A stretch of DNA of 64,000 nucleotides, taken from Streptomyces sp. DG2A-72 (lineage in GTDB: Bacteria > Actinomycetota > Actinomycetes > Streptomycetales > Streptomycetaceae). The notes below the pieces were generated by a model, which was not told the DNA's origin, searched no databases, and was given only the letters and a program-made list of their open reading frames with translations. The translations under genes and the position numbers were made by a program. Of the stretch, positions 33,623 to 41,761 are shown piece by piece; position 1 is the stretch's first letter, and the number at the start of each line of letters is the position of its first letter. The stretch covers positions 7,960,001 through 8,024,000 of the forward strand of contig NZ_JASTLC010000001.1 in NCBI RefSeq assembly GCF_030499575.1, read 5' to 3'.

Positions 33623-35671
33623 GTGTCCAAACTGACCGACGTGCCCAAACGGATTCTGATCGGGCGCGCACTGCGCAGTGATCGGCTGGGGGAAACACTC
33701 CTGCCGAAGCGCATCGCCCTCCCCGTCTTCGCCTCCGACCCGCTGTCCTCCGTGGCGTACGCGCCCGGAGAGGTGCTGCTGGTCCTCTCGATCGCGGGCG
33801 TGTCGGCGTACCACTTCAGCCCCTGGATCGCGGTCGCGGTCGTCGTGCTGATGTTCACGGTGGTCGCCTCCTACCGGCAGAACGTGCGCGCCTACCCGAG
33901 CGGCGGCGGCGACTACGAGGTGGCCACCACCAACCTCGGCAACAAGGCGGGCCTGACCGTCGCGAGCGCGCTGCTCGTCGACTACGTCCTCACCGTTGCC
34001 GTGTCGATCTCGTCCGGCATCGAGAACCTCGGCTCCGCGATCCCCTTCGTGGTCGAGAACAAGGTGGTCTGCGCGATCGCCGTGATCCTGCTGCTGACAC
34101 TGATGAACCTGCGCGGCGTCAAGGAGTCCGGCAAGCTCTTCGCGATCCCGACGTACGTGTTCGTCGCGGGCGTGTTCATCATGATCGCGTGGGGCGCGTT
34201 CCGCGGGCTGGTGCTGGACGACCCCATGCGGGCGCCGACGGCGTCGTACGAGATCAAGGCGGAGCATCAGGGACTGGCGGGCTTCGCTCTGGTCTTCCTG
34301 CTCCTGCGCGCCTTCTCCTCCGGCTGTGCCGCGCTCACCGGTGTCGAGGCGATCTCCAACGGTGTCCCGGCCTTCCGCAAGCCCAAGTCGAAGAACGCGG
34401 CGACCACGCTGGCGATGATGGGTCTGCTCGCGGTCACCATGTTCTGCGGGATCATCGGGCTGGCCATGGCGACCAAGGTCCGCATGGCCGAGAACCCGGC
34501 CGTCGACCTGCTCAGCAACGGTGTCGCGCTCGGCTCCGACTACGTCCAGAACCCGGTGATCACCCAGGTCGCCGAGGCCGTCTTCGGCAAGGGCAGCTTC
34601 TTCTTCATCGTGCTCGCCGCGGCCACCGCCCTGGTGCTGTTCCTCGCGGCCAACACCGCGTACAACGGCTTCCCGGTGCTCGGCTCGATCCTCGCCCAGG
34701 ACCGCTATCTGCCCCGCCAGCTGCACACCCGCGGCGACCGGCTCGCCTTCTCGAACGGCATCGTGCTGCTGGCCGGCGCGGCCATGTTGCTGGTGTGGGT
34801 GTACGGCGCCGACTCGACCCGGCTGATCCAGCTGTACATCGTCGGCGTGTTCGTCTCCTTCACGCTCAGCCAGACCGGCATGGTCCGCCACTGGAACCGC
34901 CACCTGGCCACCGAGAAGGACCCCGCCAAGCGCCGCCACATGGTCCGCTCCCGCGCGATCAACACCTTCGGCGCCTTCTTCACCGGCCTGGTGCTGGTGG
35001 TCGTCCTGGTCACCAAGTTCACCCACGGCGCCTGGGTCGCGCTGCTCGGCATGGTGATCTTCTATGTCACGATGACGGCCATCCGCCGCCACTACGACCA
35101 CGTCTCCGAGGAACTCGCCGCCCCCGAGGGCCCGAGCGACGACAGCGTACGGCCGTCCCGCGTGCACTCCGTCGTGCTGATCTCCAAGATCCACCGCCCC
35201 ACCCTGCGGGCTCTGGCCTACGCCAAGCTGATGCGCTCGGACACCCTTGAGGCGCTCAGCGTCAACGTCGACCCGGCCGAGACCAAGGCGCTGCGCGCGG
35301 AGTGGGAGCGGCGCGGGATCGACGTACCGCTGAAGGTGCTGGACTCGCCGTACCGGGAGATCACCCGGCCGATCATCGAGTACGTCAAGAACGTGCGCCG
35401 TCAGTCGCCGCGCGACGTCGTGTCGGTGATCATCCCCGAGTACGTCGTCGGCCACTGGTACGAGCAGCTGCTGCACAACCAGAGCGCGCTGCGGCTGAAG
35501 GGCCGGCTGCTGTTCACGCCGGGTGTCATGGTGACCTCGGTGCCCTACCAGCTGGAGTCGTCCGAGCTCGCGAGGAAGCGGGCGCGGAAGCGGCAGGAGT
35601 GGAACGCGCCGGGGTCGGTGCGGCGTGGTCCGGCGGAGCAGCGGGCGAAGGAGCCGAGCGGGAAGGAGTGA
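33623..35671 (+). CDS. KimA-like APC-family potassium permease
   Basis: A 682-residue permease with a signature near the start, PKRILIGRALRSDRLGE and PVFASDPLSSVAYAPGEVLL, very close to the start of Bacillus KimA (K+/H+ importer controlled by c-di-AMP). About 12 membrane helices run from residue 45 to 500; a soluble C-terminal region (about 515-640) resembles the regulatory universal-stress-type domain. The tail is Arg/Lys-rich. GTG 33623. With two TrkA proteins opposite, K+ transport is the best guess; an amino-acid permease is the alternative. Confidence 0.8.
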   Translation: MSKLTDVPKRILIGRALRSDRLGETLLPKRIALPVFASDPLSSVAYAPGEVLLVLSIAGVSAYHFSPWIAVAVVVLMFTVVASYRQNVRAYPSGGGDYEVATTNLGNKAGLTVASALLVDYVLTVAVSISSGIENLGSAIPFVVENKVVCAIAVILLLTLMNLRGVKESGKLFAIPTYVFVAGVFIMIAWGAFRGLVLDDPMRAPTASYEIKAEHQGLAGFALVFLLLRAFSSGCAALTGVEAISNGVPAFRKPKSKNAATTLAMMGLLAVTMFCGIIGLAMATKVRMAENPAVDLLSNGVALGSDYVQNPVITQVAEAVFGKGSFFFIVLAAATALVLFLAANTAYNGFPVLGSILAQDRYLPRQLHTRGDRLAFSNGIVLLAGAAMLLVWVYGADSTRLIQLYIVGVFVSFTLSQTGMVRHWNRHLATEKDPAKRRHMVRSRAINTFGAFFTGLVLVVVLVTKFTHGAWVALLGMVIFYVTMTAIRRHYDHVSEELAAPEGPSDDSVRPSRVHSVVLISKIHRPTLRALAYAKLMRSDTLEALSVNVDPAETKALRAEWERRGIDVPLKVLDSPYREITRPIIEYVKNVRRQSPRDVVSVIIPEYVVGHWYEQLLHNQSALRLKGRLLFTPGVMVTSVPYQLESSELARKRARKRQEWNAPGSVRRGPAEQRAKEPSGKE

Positions 35672-35768
35672 CGTGCGGCTGAGCACGTAGACTGGTGGGC
35701 TGTTGTCCAGCTGATCCCCTTGAGCGCCCGTTTTCCTCTTTCCTTTGACGTTGTGGAGTCACCCCGCC

Positions 35769-37100
35769 ATGCAGGCAGAACCGAAGAAGTCACTGGTCGG
35801 GGAGGAGTACGAGGTCGAGATCGGGCCCGTCGCGCACGGCGGGCACTGCATCGCCCGTACGGAGTCGGGGCAGGTGCTGTTCGTCCGGCACACGCTGCCC
35901 GGTGAGCGGGTCGTGGCGCGGGTGACGGAGGGCGAGGAAGGCTCCCGTTTCCTGCGCGCGGACGCGGTGGAGGTGCTGTCCGCCTCCAAGGACCGGGTCG
36001 AGGCGCCCTGCCCGTACGCCGGTCCGGGGCGCTGCGGCGGCTGCGACTGGCAGCACGCCAAGCCCGGCGCCCAGCGGCGGATGAAGGGCGAGGTCATCGC
36101 CGAGCAGTTGCAGCGGCTGGCGGGGCTGACGCCCGAGGAGGCCGGCTGGGACGGCACGGTGATGCCGGCCGAGGGCGACAAGCTGCCTGCCGGTCAGGTC
36201 CCGGCGTGGCGGACGCGGGTGCAGTACGCCGTGGACGCCGAGACGGGACGGGCGGGTCTGCGCCGGCACCGCTCGCACGAGGTGGAGCCGATCGACCACT
36301 GCATGATCGCGGCCGAGGGTGTCAGCGAGCTGGGGATCGAGAAGCGTGACTGGACGGGCATGGAGTCCGTCGAGGCGATCGCGGCGACGGGATCGCAGGA
36401 CCGCCAGGTGATCCTGACGCCGAGGCCGGGCGCGCGGCTGCCGCTCGTCGAGCTGGACAAGCCGGTGTCCGTGCTGCGGGTGGAGGAGAAGGACGGCGGC
36501 GTCCACCGCGTCCACGGCCGCCCCTTCGTCCGCGAACGCGCCGACGGCCGCACCTACCGCGTCGGCAACGGCGGCTTCTGGCAGGTCCACCCGAAGGCCG
36601 CGGACACGCTTGTGACGGCGGTCATGCAGGGGCTGCTCCCACGCAAGGGCGAGATGGCGCTCGACCTCTACTGCGGCGTCGGCCTCTTCGCCGGCGCCCT
36701 CGCCGACCGGCTCGGCGAGAAGGGCGCGGTGCTCGGCATCGAGTCCGGCAAGCGCGCCGTCGAAGACGCCCGGCACAACCTCGCCGACTTCCCCCGCGTC
36801 CGCATCGAGCAGGGCAAGGTCGAGTCGGTCCTGCCGCGCACGGGTATCACCGAGGTCGACCTGATCGTCCTCGACCCGCCTCGGGCGGGAGCGGGACGGA
36901 AGACGGTCGAGCACCTGTCGTCGCTCGGCGCGCGTCGTATCGCATACGTGGCGTGCGATCCGGCGGCGCTGGCGCGGGATTTGGGGTACTTCCGGGATGG
37001 GGGGTATCGGGTGCGGATGTTGCGGGCGTTCGATCTGTTTCCGATGACGCATCATGTGGAGTGCGTGGCGATCCTCGAACCGGTGGCGAAGGGTTCCTGA
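35769..37100 (+). CDS. TRAM-domain class I SAM-dependent RNA methyltransferase (TrmA/RumA family)
   Basis: A 443-residue RNA uridine-C5 methyltransferase. It has an N-terminal TRAM domain (residues 1-60), an iron-sulfur cysteine set (CPYAGPGRCGGCDW, about 80-93), the SAM motif LDLYCGVGLFAGALADRLG, the catalytic LDPPRAGAG, and the nucleophile Cys in YVACDPAALARDLGYF. ATG 35769. It probably methylates U in 23S rRNA or tRNA; the position cannot be read. It stands alone; repeated TGACGCT boxes begin just beyond its end. Confidence 0.9.
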   Translation: MQAEPKKSLVGEEYEVEIGPVAHGGHCIARTESGQVLFVRHTLPGERVVARVTEGEEGSRFLRADAVEVLSASKDRVEAPCPYAGPGRCGGCDWQHAKPGAQRRMKGEVIAEQLQRLAGLTPEEAGWDGTVMPAEGDKLPAGQVPAWRTRVQYAVDAETGRAGLRRHRSHEVEPIDHCMIAAEGVSELGIEKRDWTGMESVEAIAATGSQDRQVILTPRPGARLPLVELDKPVSVLRVEEKDGGVHRVHGRPFVRERADGRTYRVGNGGFWQVHPKAADTLVTAVMQGLLPRKGEMALDLYCGVGLFAGALADRLGEKGAVLGIESGKRAVEDARHNLADFPRVRIEQGKVESVLPRTGITEVDLIVLDPPRAGAGRKTVEHLSSLGARRIAYVACDPAALARDLGYFRDGGYRVRMLRAFDLFPMTHHVECVAILEPVAKGS

Positions 37101-37155
37101 CCTGCGGTTTTGTGCGTGCGCATTATGTGCGGTGTGGGCGTTACGGGCGATATCT

Positions 37156-37195
37156 TGACGCTGAAATGACGCTCGTGACGCTCATTTGACGCTCG
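37156..37195. repeat. Tandem 20-bp repeat built of four TGACGCT boxes
   Basis: TGACGCT occurs at 37156, 37167, 37176 and 37187. This equals two 20-base units (37156-37175 and 37176-37195) differing at three positions. It is in the space between convergent genes. Two more boxes, also 20 bases apart, occur at 38959 and 38979. Confidence 0.75.
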
Positions 37196-37326
37196 TTCTG
37201 ATGGGGTGTCAGGTGCGTTGCTGGGCTGGTCAGGCCACCTGAAAGGGCGGAGTGACAGGGGCTTGCTTCGGACCCAGGAGCTCATGACTGTGTCACCGGG
37301 TCGTATGTCTCTGTGCTGCTGCCTGG

Positions 37327-37860
37327 TCAGGGCGACGGGGTGTTGCCCATCTCCGCGGTGAAGGCCACGGGGTCGCTGTCGAACCCTCGGACCATCTCGT
37401 GAAACTCCCACGCTCCGGAGGTGTCCCGGGTGAACTCTGCGACGGTCGCGGCGGTGGATCCGGAGACCTGCGCGAAGTCGTCCTTGAGTAGTTCCTTGTA
37501 CCCCTCGACGACCAGCACTCCGGCGTTGGATATGTCACCGAAGGTTTTTGGGCCGGTGTTCTGGTGGATCGCCACGCCCACGACCACCCGTGCGAAGGAG
37601 GAGGCGAGGCGATGGAGCTCCAGAGTCATCGTTTCGACATAGCCGAAGCCCTGACCGGTCTGGCTGTGCCGGCTCATGTTGATGGTGCCGTCCGGTGAGC
37701 GGCTCTCGAAGTGGACGACGTAGACAGGCCGCCCGTAGGGGGCATCCGCCGAGTAGGTCGTGGCGACGATGTCGAGATGGTGAGGTGGCTGATTCCAGGG
37801 ACTCGGGTCCCACTTGAGCCGTACCTCAACCTTCCCCACTTCCTGGCTGTCGCTGCTCAC
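37327..37860 (-). CDS. TerD family (tellurite/stress) protein
   Basis: A 177-residue protein with the TerD fold: KVEVRLKWDPSPWNQPPHHL, then GYVETMTLELHRLASSFARV, IHQNTGPKTFGDISNAGVLV and ending GAWEFHEMVRGFD. TerD proteins bind Ca2+ and are abundant in Streptomyces, with roles in stress and differentiation. Acid residues of the calcium sites are partly replaced, so Ca2+ binding is doubtful. Start GTG 37860 is behind GAGGAAG. It heads the block flanked by TGACGCT boxes. Confidence 0.72.
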   Translation of the reverse strand: MSSDSQEVGKVEVRLKWDPSPWNQPPHHLDIVATTYSADAPYGRPVYVVHFESRSPDGTINMSRHSQTGQGFGYVETMTLELHRLASSFARVVVGVAIHQNTGPKTFGDISNAGVLVVEGYKELLKDDFAQVSGSTAATVAEFTRDTSGAWEFHEMVRGFDSDPVAFTAEMGNTPSP

Positions 37861-38089
37861 CGGATTGCTTCCTCTCCATGCCAAGCCACCACGGGATGAT
37901 CCCCGCATGGTCAAGTATGGCTCTTGGCCAACCTGTTGAAGCCTTGTGCAGCTGGCTCCTTGGACGGGCCGGTGCGTTCGCGCGTGCCCCGGCATCGGTC
38001 GAGGCGGTTGGGTGGGCAGTGACGTCCATGATGAAAGCCCGGAACGCCGGGGCACCGTGCATCGGCGGACCGTTACGGACCGGGGTGTT

Positions 38090-38440
38090 TCATCCCTGGG
38101 CGCGGACCTTGGTCCCGATCACGTCCTCCTCCGCGAGGACGGGCCATACGGGCTCTGGGCGACAGGTCGCCGGGTCGGTCACGGTGAAGCGGGCGGACAG
38201 CGGGGAGGTTTCCAGCGCGTGCACCTTCCAGCCGCGGGCTTCCAGGCCGGCGCGAAGCGTGGCGGCGATGTCGGCCATGGGCGCCGGGTTCTCGGTGGCG
38301 ACGTCGAGGTCCTGGCTGGGGCGGTTCACGAGGCGGTGTGCCCGCACGGCGTATCCGCCGGTGAGGACCAGTGGATAGGGGGAGCCGAGGGCGATCACGT
38401 CCGCCAGGAGCCGGGTGTGCAGCTCCGGCATGTCCGTCAC
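38090..38440 (-). CDS. AbiEii-like nucleotidyltransferase, C-terminally truncated
   Basis: A 116-residue protein with the nucleotidyltransferase signature LVLTGGYAVRAHRL and the acidic pair in QDLDVATENP, like AbiEii toxins. Full-length relatives are roughly twice as long and continue after the VIGTKVRA helix; here a stop follows VRAQG directly, so the C-terminal half is lost. GTG 38440 overlaps the previous stop by four bases. It is probably a non-functional remnant or reduced toxin. The 38089-37861 region beyond it shows no clear continuation. Confidence 0.65.
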   Translation of the reverse strand: MTDMPELHTRLLADVIALGSPYPLVLTGGYAVRAHRLVNRPSQDLDVATENPAPMADIAATLRAGLEARGWKVHALETSPLSARFTVTDPATCRPEPVWPVLAEEDVIGTKVRAQG

Positions 38441-38817
38441 GCGGCTGCCCGGGTGCGGGAGGCGAGTTGGGGGAAGGCGTCTTCCCATACGGCGCGCACG
38501 GTGCGGCCGACGAGGGTGCGCAGCACCGGCCACAGCTGGAGGAGCAGGTCCTGGTTGAGGTGGCGGGGCAGGTCGTCGTGCAGGACGGTGCGGTACAGGC
38601 CCATACGCTGGCGCGGCTTGCCCAGGTCGTACGAGGTCATCCCCGACCAGGCCATGTGCAGCGGTAGCTCCACGACCCCCTGAGCGGGGCCCTGCAACTC
38701 GTCCAGCGACTTCGGCAGGCGCCGCCGGAACTTCTCCCGGTACAGCGCGAGGTCCTCGGCGTCCGCGCCCGAGACGTCCCTCGGGGTGGGTGCGGGGTGC
38801 CGTGGGCTGGAGGGCAT
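38437..38817 (-). CDS. Conserved hypothetical partner of the AbiEii-like gene
   Basis: A 126-residue protein: DLALYREKFRRRLPKSLDEL, QGVVELPLHMAWSGMTSYDL, LNQDLLLQLWPVLRTLVGRT. I recall this family next to nucleotidyltransferase genes in Streptomyces. ATG 38817; translationally coupled (GTGA) to the AbiEii-like gene. It could be the antitoxin or regulator of a type IV-like pair, though AbiEi similarity is not evident. Two TGACGCT boxes lie about 145 bases upstream. Confidence 0.6.
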   Translation of the reverse strand: MPSSPRHPAPTPRDVSGADAEDLALYREKFRRRLPKSLDELQGPAQGVVELPLHMAWSGMTSYDLGKPRQRMGLYRTVLHDDLPRHLNQDLLLQLWPVLRTLVGRTVRAVWEDAFPQLASRTRAAA

Positions 38818-38958
38818 GACTCCATTATGGCGGCCGGAGAAGTGGTGCGGATCATGATGCGCGAGCCGGCGTCCGGCGTGAGCGTCGGTGGGCTCGTGCA
38901 GGGGGAGCTGGTCGTGCAGCCTGTTCCGCTCCGAAGAGGAGGGGCGGACTGCTCGTCA

Positions 38959-38985
38959 TGACGCTCGCGACGGCCGTTTGACGCT
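38959..38985. repeat. Second pair of TGACGCT boxes
   Basis: TGACGCT at 38959-38965 and 38979-38985, start-to-start 20 bases as in the array at 37156. With that array it brackets the TerD/AbiEii block. The surrounding 383-base gap (38818-39200) has no gene. Confidence 0.65.
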
Positions 38986-39138
38986 GCGCCGTGACGGTGG
39001 CTTTTACCACCCCACGCTGACCAGCGAAGCAAGGTTTACGCAAGGTTCCTGCCCACATGCACGTCACACCGTAGGGGCCTCAAAAGGCTTCATCCACGTC
39101 GTACACCAGCAAGGTCTGCTGGGCCGGTAGCCGCCAGT

Positions 39139-39164
39139 CGTGAGTTCGCACCGCCGAACTCACG
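39139..39164. promoter_or_regulatory. Perfect 10-bp-arm inverted repeat upstream of the His-rich peptide gene
   Basis: CGTGAGTTCG (39139-39148) and its exact complement CGAACTCACG (39155-39164) surround six bases, ending 36 bases before the ATG at 39201. It may be an operator or leader hairpin. Confidence 0.55.
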
Positions 39165-39200
39165 CAACTTGTCATTCATCCAGTCCACGGAGGAGAGCAG

Positions 39201-39419
39201 ATGCGTTTGCGCAAGCGTTCAGTTGCCACCGTATTCCTGGTCACAGCAGCGTGCAGCGTCCTCGGCCCGGGTGCCTTGGCCGCTCCCATGCCTTGGGACT
39301 CGCACAGGACCCCCGCGGTTTCACAGGGCGGTGTGTCTGACCGTGGTGGCCCGGACGGCTTCCATGACAGCGGCTACCACGACAACGGGCACCATGAGAA
39401 CGGGCACCACGACAGTTGA
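39201..39419 (+). CDS. Small secreted protein with His-rich tail
   Basis: A 72-residue precursor. The N-terminal signal peptide (MRLRKRSVATVFLVTAACSV ... ALAAP, cleavage near residue 28) is clear. The mature part of about 44 residues ends in repeats of HDNGHHENGHHD, with eight histidines in the last 18 residues, so a metal-binding role (Zn, Ni or Cu) is plausible. ATG 39201 has GGAGGAGAG upstream. It is the only gene on its strand between two blocks, behind a perfect inverted repeat. I do not recognise the family. Confidence 0.75.
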   Translation: MRLRKRSVATVFLVTAACSVLGPGALAAPMPWDSHRTPAVSQGGVSDRGGPDGFHDSGYHDNGHHENGHHDS

Positions 39420-39549
39420 TCGGGCCTGCGGGGTGCAGCCTGCCGTTCCCCGGCGGTCTGTCTTGATCGGAGCAGACCGCCGGGCTTGTGACCTGGGCTG
39501 TCGCGCCGTGCGGCCGAGGAGCTTTCCCGGGTCCGGTCGGACGGGTGGA

Positions 39550-40383
39550 TCAGCGCAGTCCGGCGAAGAGATCGTTCTCGGGTGTGGCCGCGCCGGTGGC
39601 GTCCTTGACGCGTACGAAGGTCTCCATGCCCATCAACTCGCCGAACCTCTCCTTGCCCATCTTGAGGAAGAAGATGTTCTCGCCCTGACTGGCGTGCGCG
39701 GCCAGCGCATCGAACTTCTGATCGCTGAACGCGGTGGTGTCCACCCATGTGGTGATCTCATCGTCGGGGAGGCCGATCTCGGCCAGCGCGGCGGCCTCGG
39801 CAGGGTCCGGCTCCGGCATGTCCGGATGGAACTCGCGCATGGTCTCCCCGAATCGCTGCATCATCGAGCGGGGCGCCGTCGTCCAGTACACCTTCGGCGT
39901 CAGCTCGGTCAGCTCCAGCGCCGCCATCGTGATGCGGTGTGCCTGGATGTGGTCGGGGTGGCCGTAGAAGCCGTTCTCGTCGTAGGTGACGACCACATCG
40001 GGTCGGTAGTGCCGCATGAGTTCCGCAAGTCGGGCGGCGCCTTCCTCCACGGGGGTCTGCCAGAACGCCCCGGGGGCGTCGTTGCTCGGCCAGCCCATCA
40101 TCCCGGAGTCGGCATAGTCCAGCATCTCCAGATCGCTGACCTTCAGGACGTCACAGCTCGCCTTGAGTTCTTGACGGCGCATCAAGGCGACGGACGCCGG
40201 ATCATGCCCGGGATCGCCCGGCTTGACACCCCCCGGTCCGTCACCGCAACCGCCGTCGGTACACGTCACGAGAACCGTGCGTATGCCTTCCGCCGCATAC
40301 CGCGCGAGGACCCCTCCGGTTCCGGTGGCCTCGTCGTCGGGGTGGGCGTGTACTGCCATGAGCGTCAAGGGCCGGTCAGACAT
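39550..40383 (-). CDS. PIG-L family N-acetylglucosamine/mycothiol-type deacetylase
   Basis: A 277-residue zinc hydrolase of the LmbE/PIG-L family, as in MshB and Mca of mycothiol metabolism. Zinc motifs AVHAHPDDEATG at residues about 8-19 and the YGHPDHIQAHR motif near residue 143 are both visible. ATG 40383 follows AGGAGG at good distance. The frame stays open upstream to 41403, but that region has no family similarity. It may act on a GlcNAc-type glycoside or thiol conjugate; specificity is unknown. Confidence 0.85.
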   Translation of the reverse strand: MSDRPLTLMAVHAHPDDEATGTGGVLARYAAEGIRTVLVTCTDGGCGDGPGGVKPGDPGHDPASVALMRRQELKASCDVLKVSDLEMLDYADSGMMGWPSNDAPGAFWQTPVEEGAARLAELMRHYRPDVVVTYDENGFYGHPDHIQAHRITMAALELTELTPKVYWTTAPRSMMQRFGETMREFHPDMPEPDPAEAAALAEIGLPDDEITTWVDTTAFSDQKFDALAAHASQGENIFFLKMGKERFGELMGMETFVRVKDATGAATPENDLFAGLR

Positions 40384-40582
40384 GAAACAGTCCTCCTGCA
40401 GAAATACGTCGTCTTGGTATGAGTGCGCGGCGGGCATACCGCGATCCTGGGGCCCGGATCCTGGTAGGCCGGACGACCTTGCGGTCTCCGGGTCCTTCGG
40501 TCGAGGCAACCTGCCGGCCGGCCCGGCTGTTCCCGGCGCGGCCGCTCGGCCTTCCAGGCTTCGGCGTTTCGACGCGAACGAG

Positions 40583-40601
40583 GTACAGGCGTGACCTGTA
40601 C
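40583..40601. promoter_or_regulatory. GTACAGG inverted repeat between deacetylase and hydrolase genes
   Basis: GTACAGG (40583-40589) and CCTGTAC (40595-40601) with a five-base gap lie just after the stop of the isochorismatase-like gene (same strand). It could be an operator for the deacetylase, or a weak terminator. Confidence 0.4.
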
Positions 40602-40610
40602 GTCTCGGCG

Positions 40611-41195
40611 CTACGTCGGATCCGACTTCGGTCCGACATCGACGATGGCTTTGAGCCAGTCCTCGACGGTGAGGACATCTGCCCACTGCGGGAACAGCTT
40701 TTCGGTGAGCATCGTGTGCACCTCGGGGTCGGTGTCGAGGCAGGCATCTGCCAGGACGGTGAGGCCGAAGTCCAGGTCGATGGCGTGCCACAGGGTGGAC
40801 AGCACTACCGCGCTGGTGGCGATGCCGGTGAGAACAAGGCTGTCGATATCGCGAGCCCGGAGTACCAAGTCGAGGTTGCTGCCCGAGAACGCGCTCCCCC
40901 GCCTCTTGGTCACCACGACATCGCCCTGCTGGGGCACGACGTCCTGATGGATCTCGGTGCCAGGGGCACCCTCGGTGAACAGGCCGGCCCGTACGGCGTT
41001 GGTCATCACCCTGTTGCGAGGGCTGACTTCTGGATCGCCCGGCCGTAACCCGATCACCACGTAGATCACGGGGATGCCGGCAGCCCGGGCACCGTCGATC
41101 GCCCTGCGCAAGCGCGGCAGATATCCGGAACCGTCGTCGGCGATGGCCACGACGTCCCGTTGGACGTCCATCACCAGAAGCGCGCTGTTCGCCAT
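40611..41195 (-). CDS. Isochorismatase-fold protein lacking the catalytic cysteine
   Basis: A 194-residue cysteine-hydrolase-family protein. The catalytic Asp (LLVMDVQRDVV) and Lys (VVVTKRRGSAF) are present, but the segment where the nucleophilic Cys belongs reads TGIATSAVVLSTL, with Val at the Cys position. This variant GIATSxVVLST is common in some Streptomyces paralogues. It may have a different chemistry or be a non-catalytic binder. ATG 41195; it may share a transcript with the PIG-L gene. Confidence 0.82.
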   Translation of the reverse strand: MANSALLVMDVQRDVVAIADDGSGYLPRLRRAIDGARAAGIPVIYVVIGLRPGDPEVSPRNRVMTNAVRAGLFTEGAPGTEIHQDVVPQQGDVVVTKRRGSAFSGSNLDLVLRARDIDSLVLTGIATSAVVLSTLWHAIDLDFGLTVLADACLDTDPEVHTMLTEKLFPQWADVLTVEDWLKAIVDVGPKSDPT

Positions 41196-41273
41196 GCTTG
41201 CCGTCCCTTCTCCGTTGGGAAACAAGAGCAAGTCTGGTATCAAGTCGCCCCCCGACGGCCGTCGGGTTCGGGT

Positions 41274-41548
41274 TCACGAACAGCAGCCCGAACTGCCCGT
41301 ACGCGTGCTGGGCTGTCCGCTGTGGAGGTCGTCGTCGTGGCCTGTGGTCCAGTACGTCTCGTAGACGCGGTCCCCATCGCGGAGGTAGCACGCCTTCACC
41401 CACGCTGGTGCAGATAGGACAGTTCGTTGCTTCCGACGAGCGGGGCTGAGGGGTCCGCCTCGGTCATGGGCAGCCGTCGCCGGGCGGCGGCGATCGCGGC
41501 CGGCCATTCCTGGCGGGAGACGACCGGCGGCTTGTTCACATCAGTCAT
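41274..41548 (-). pseudogene. DUF899 (thioredoxin-like) gene remnant
   Basis: From ATG 41548 the frame reads MTDVNKPPVVSRQEWPAAIA, then LVGSNELSYLHQRG, close to the DUF899 N-terminus, and stops. A frameshift near 41400 leads to VKACYLRDGDRVYETYWTTG in another frame, another typical DUF899 segment but from near the end of the usual protein. The middle is deleted. The 213 bases after it (41549-41761) show no gene. Confidence 0.7.
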
Positions 41549-41761
41549 GGCTCTACTGACTCCGCAGCTCACAAGAAATCATCGGTGGAGCCCGGCGGGT
41601 TCTCTGACCGCGACCTCGCGAGGTGGCACGGACGGAGAAACGGCTTGATTTCCCCATCGGGAAGCCACTGAGCGGTTCAGATGTCCGAGGCACGCCGCCC
41701 GCGTGGGCGCATTCCGGCGCGCCTGGGGACCATTGGCGGCGGCCATGCTGCGGATGCAGCC

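Noticed and set aside
40384..41403. N-terminal extension of the PIG-L gene to a 617-residue protein
   Set aside because: The extension runs antisense-like through the hydrolase gene region with no similarity; the ATG at 40383 has a good ribosome site.
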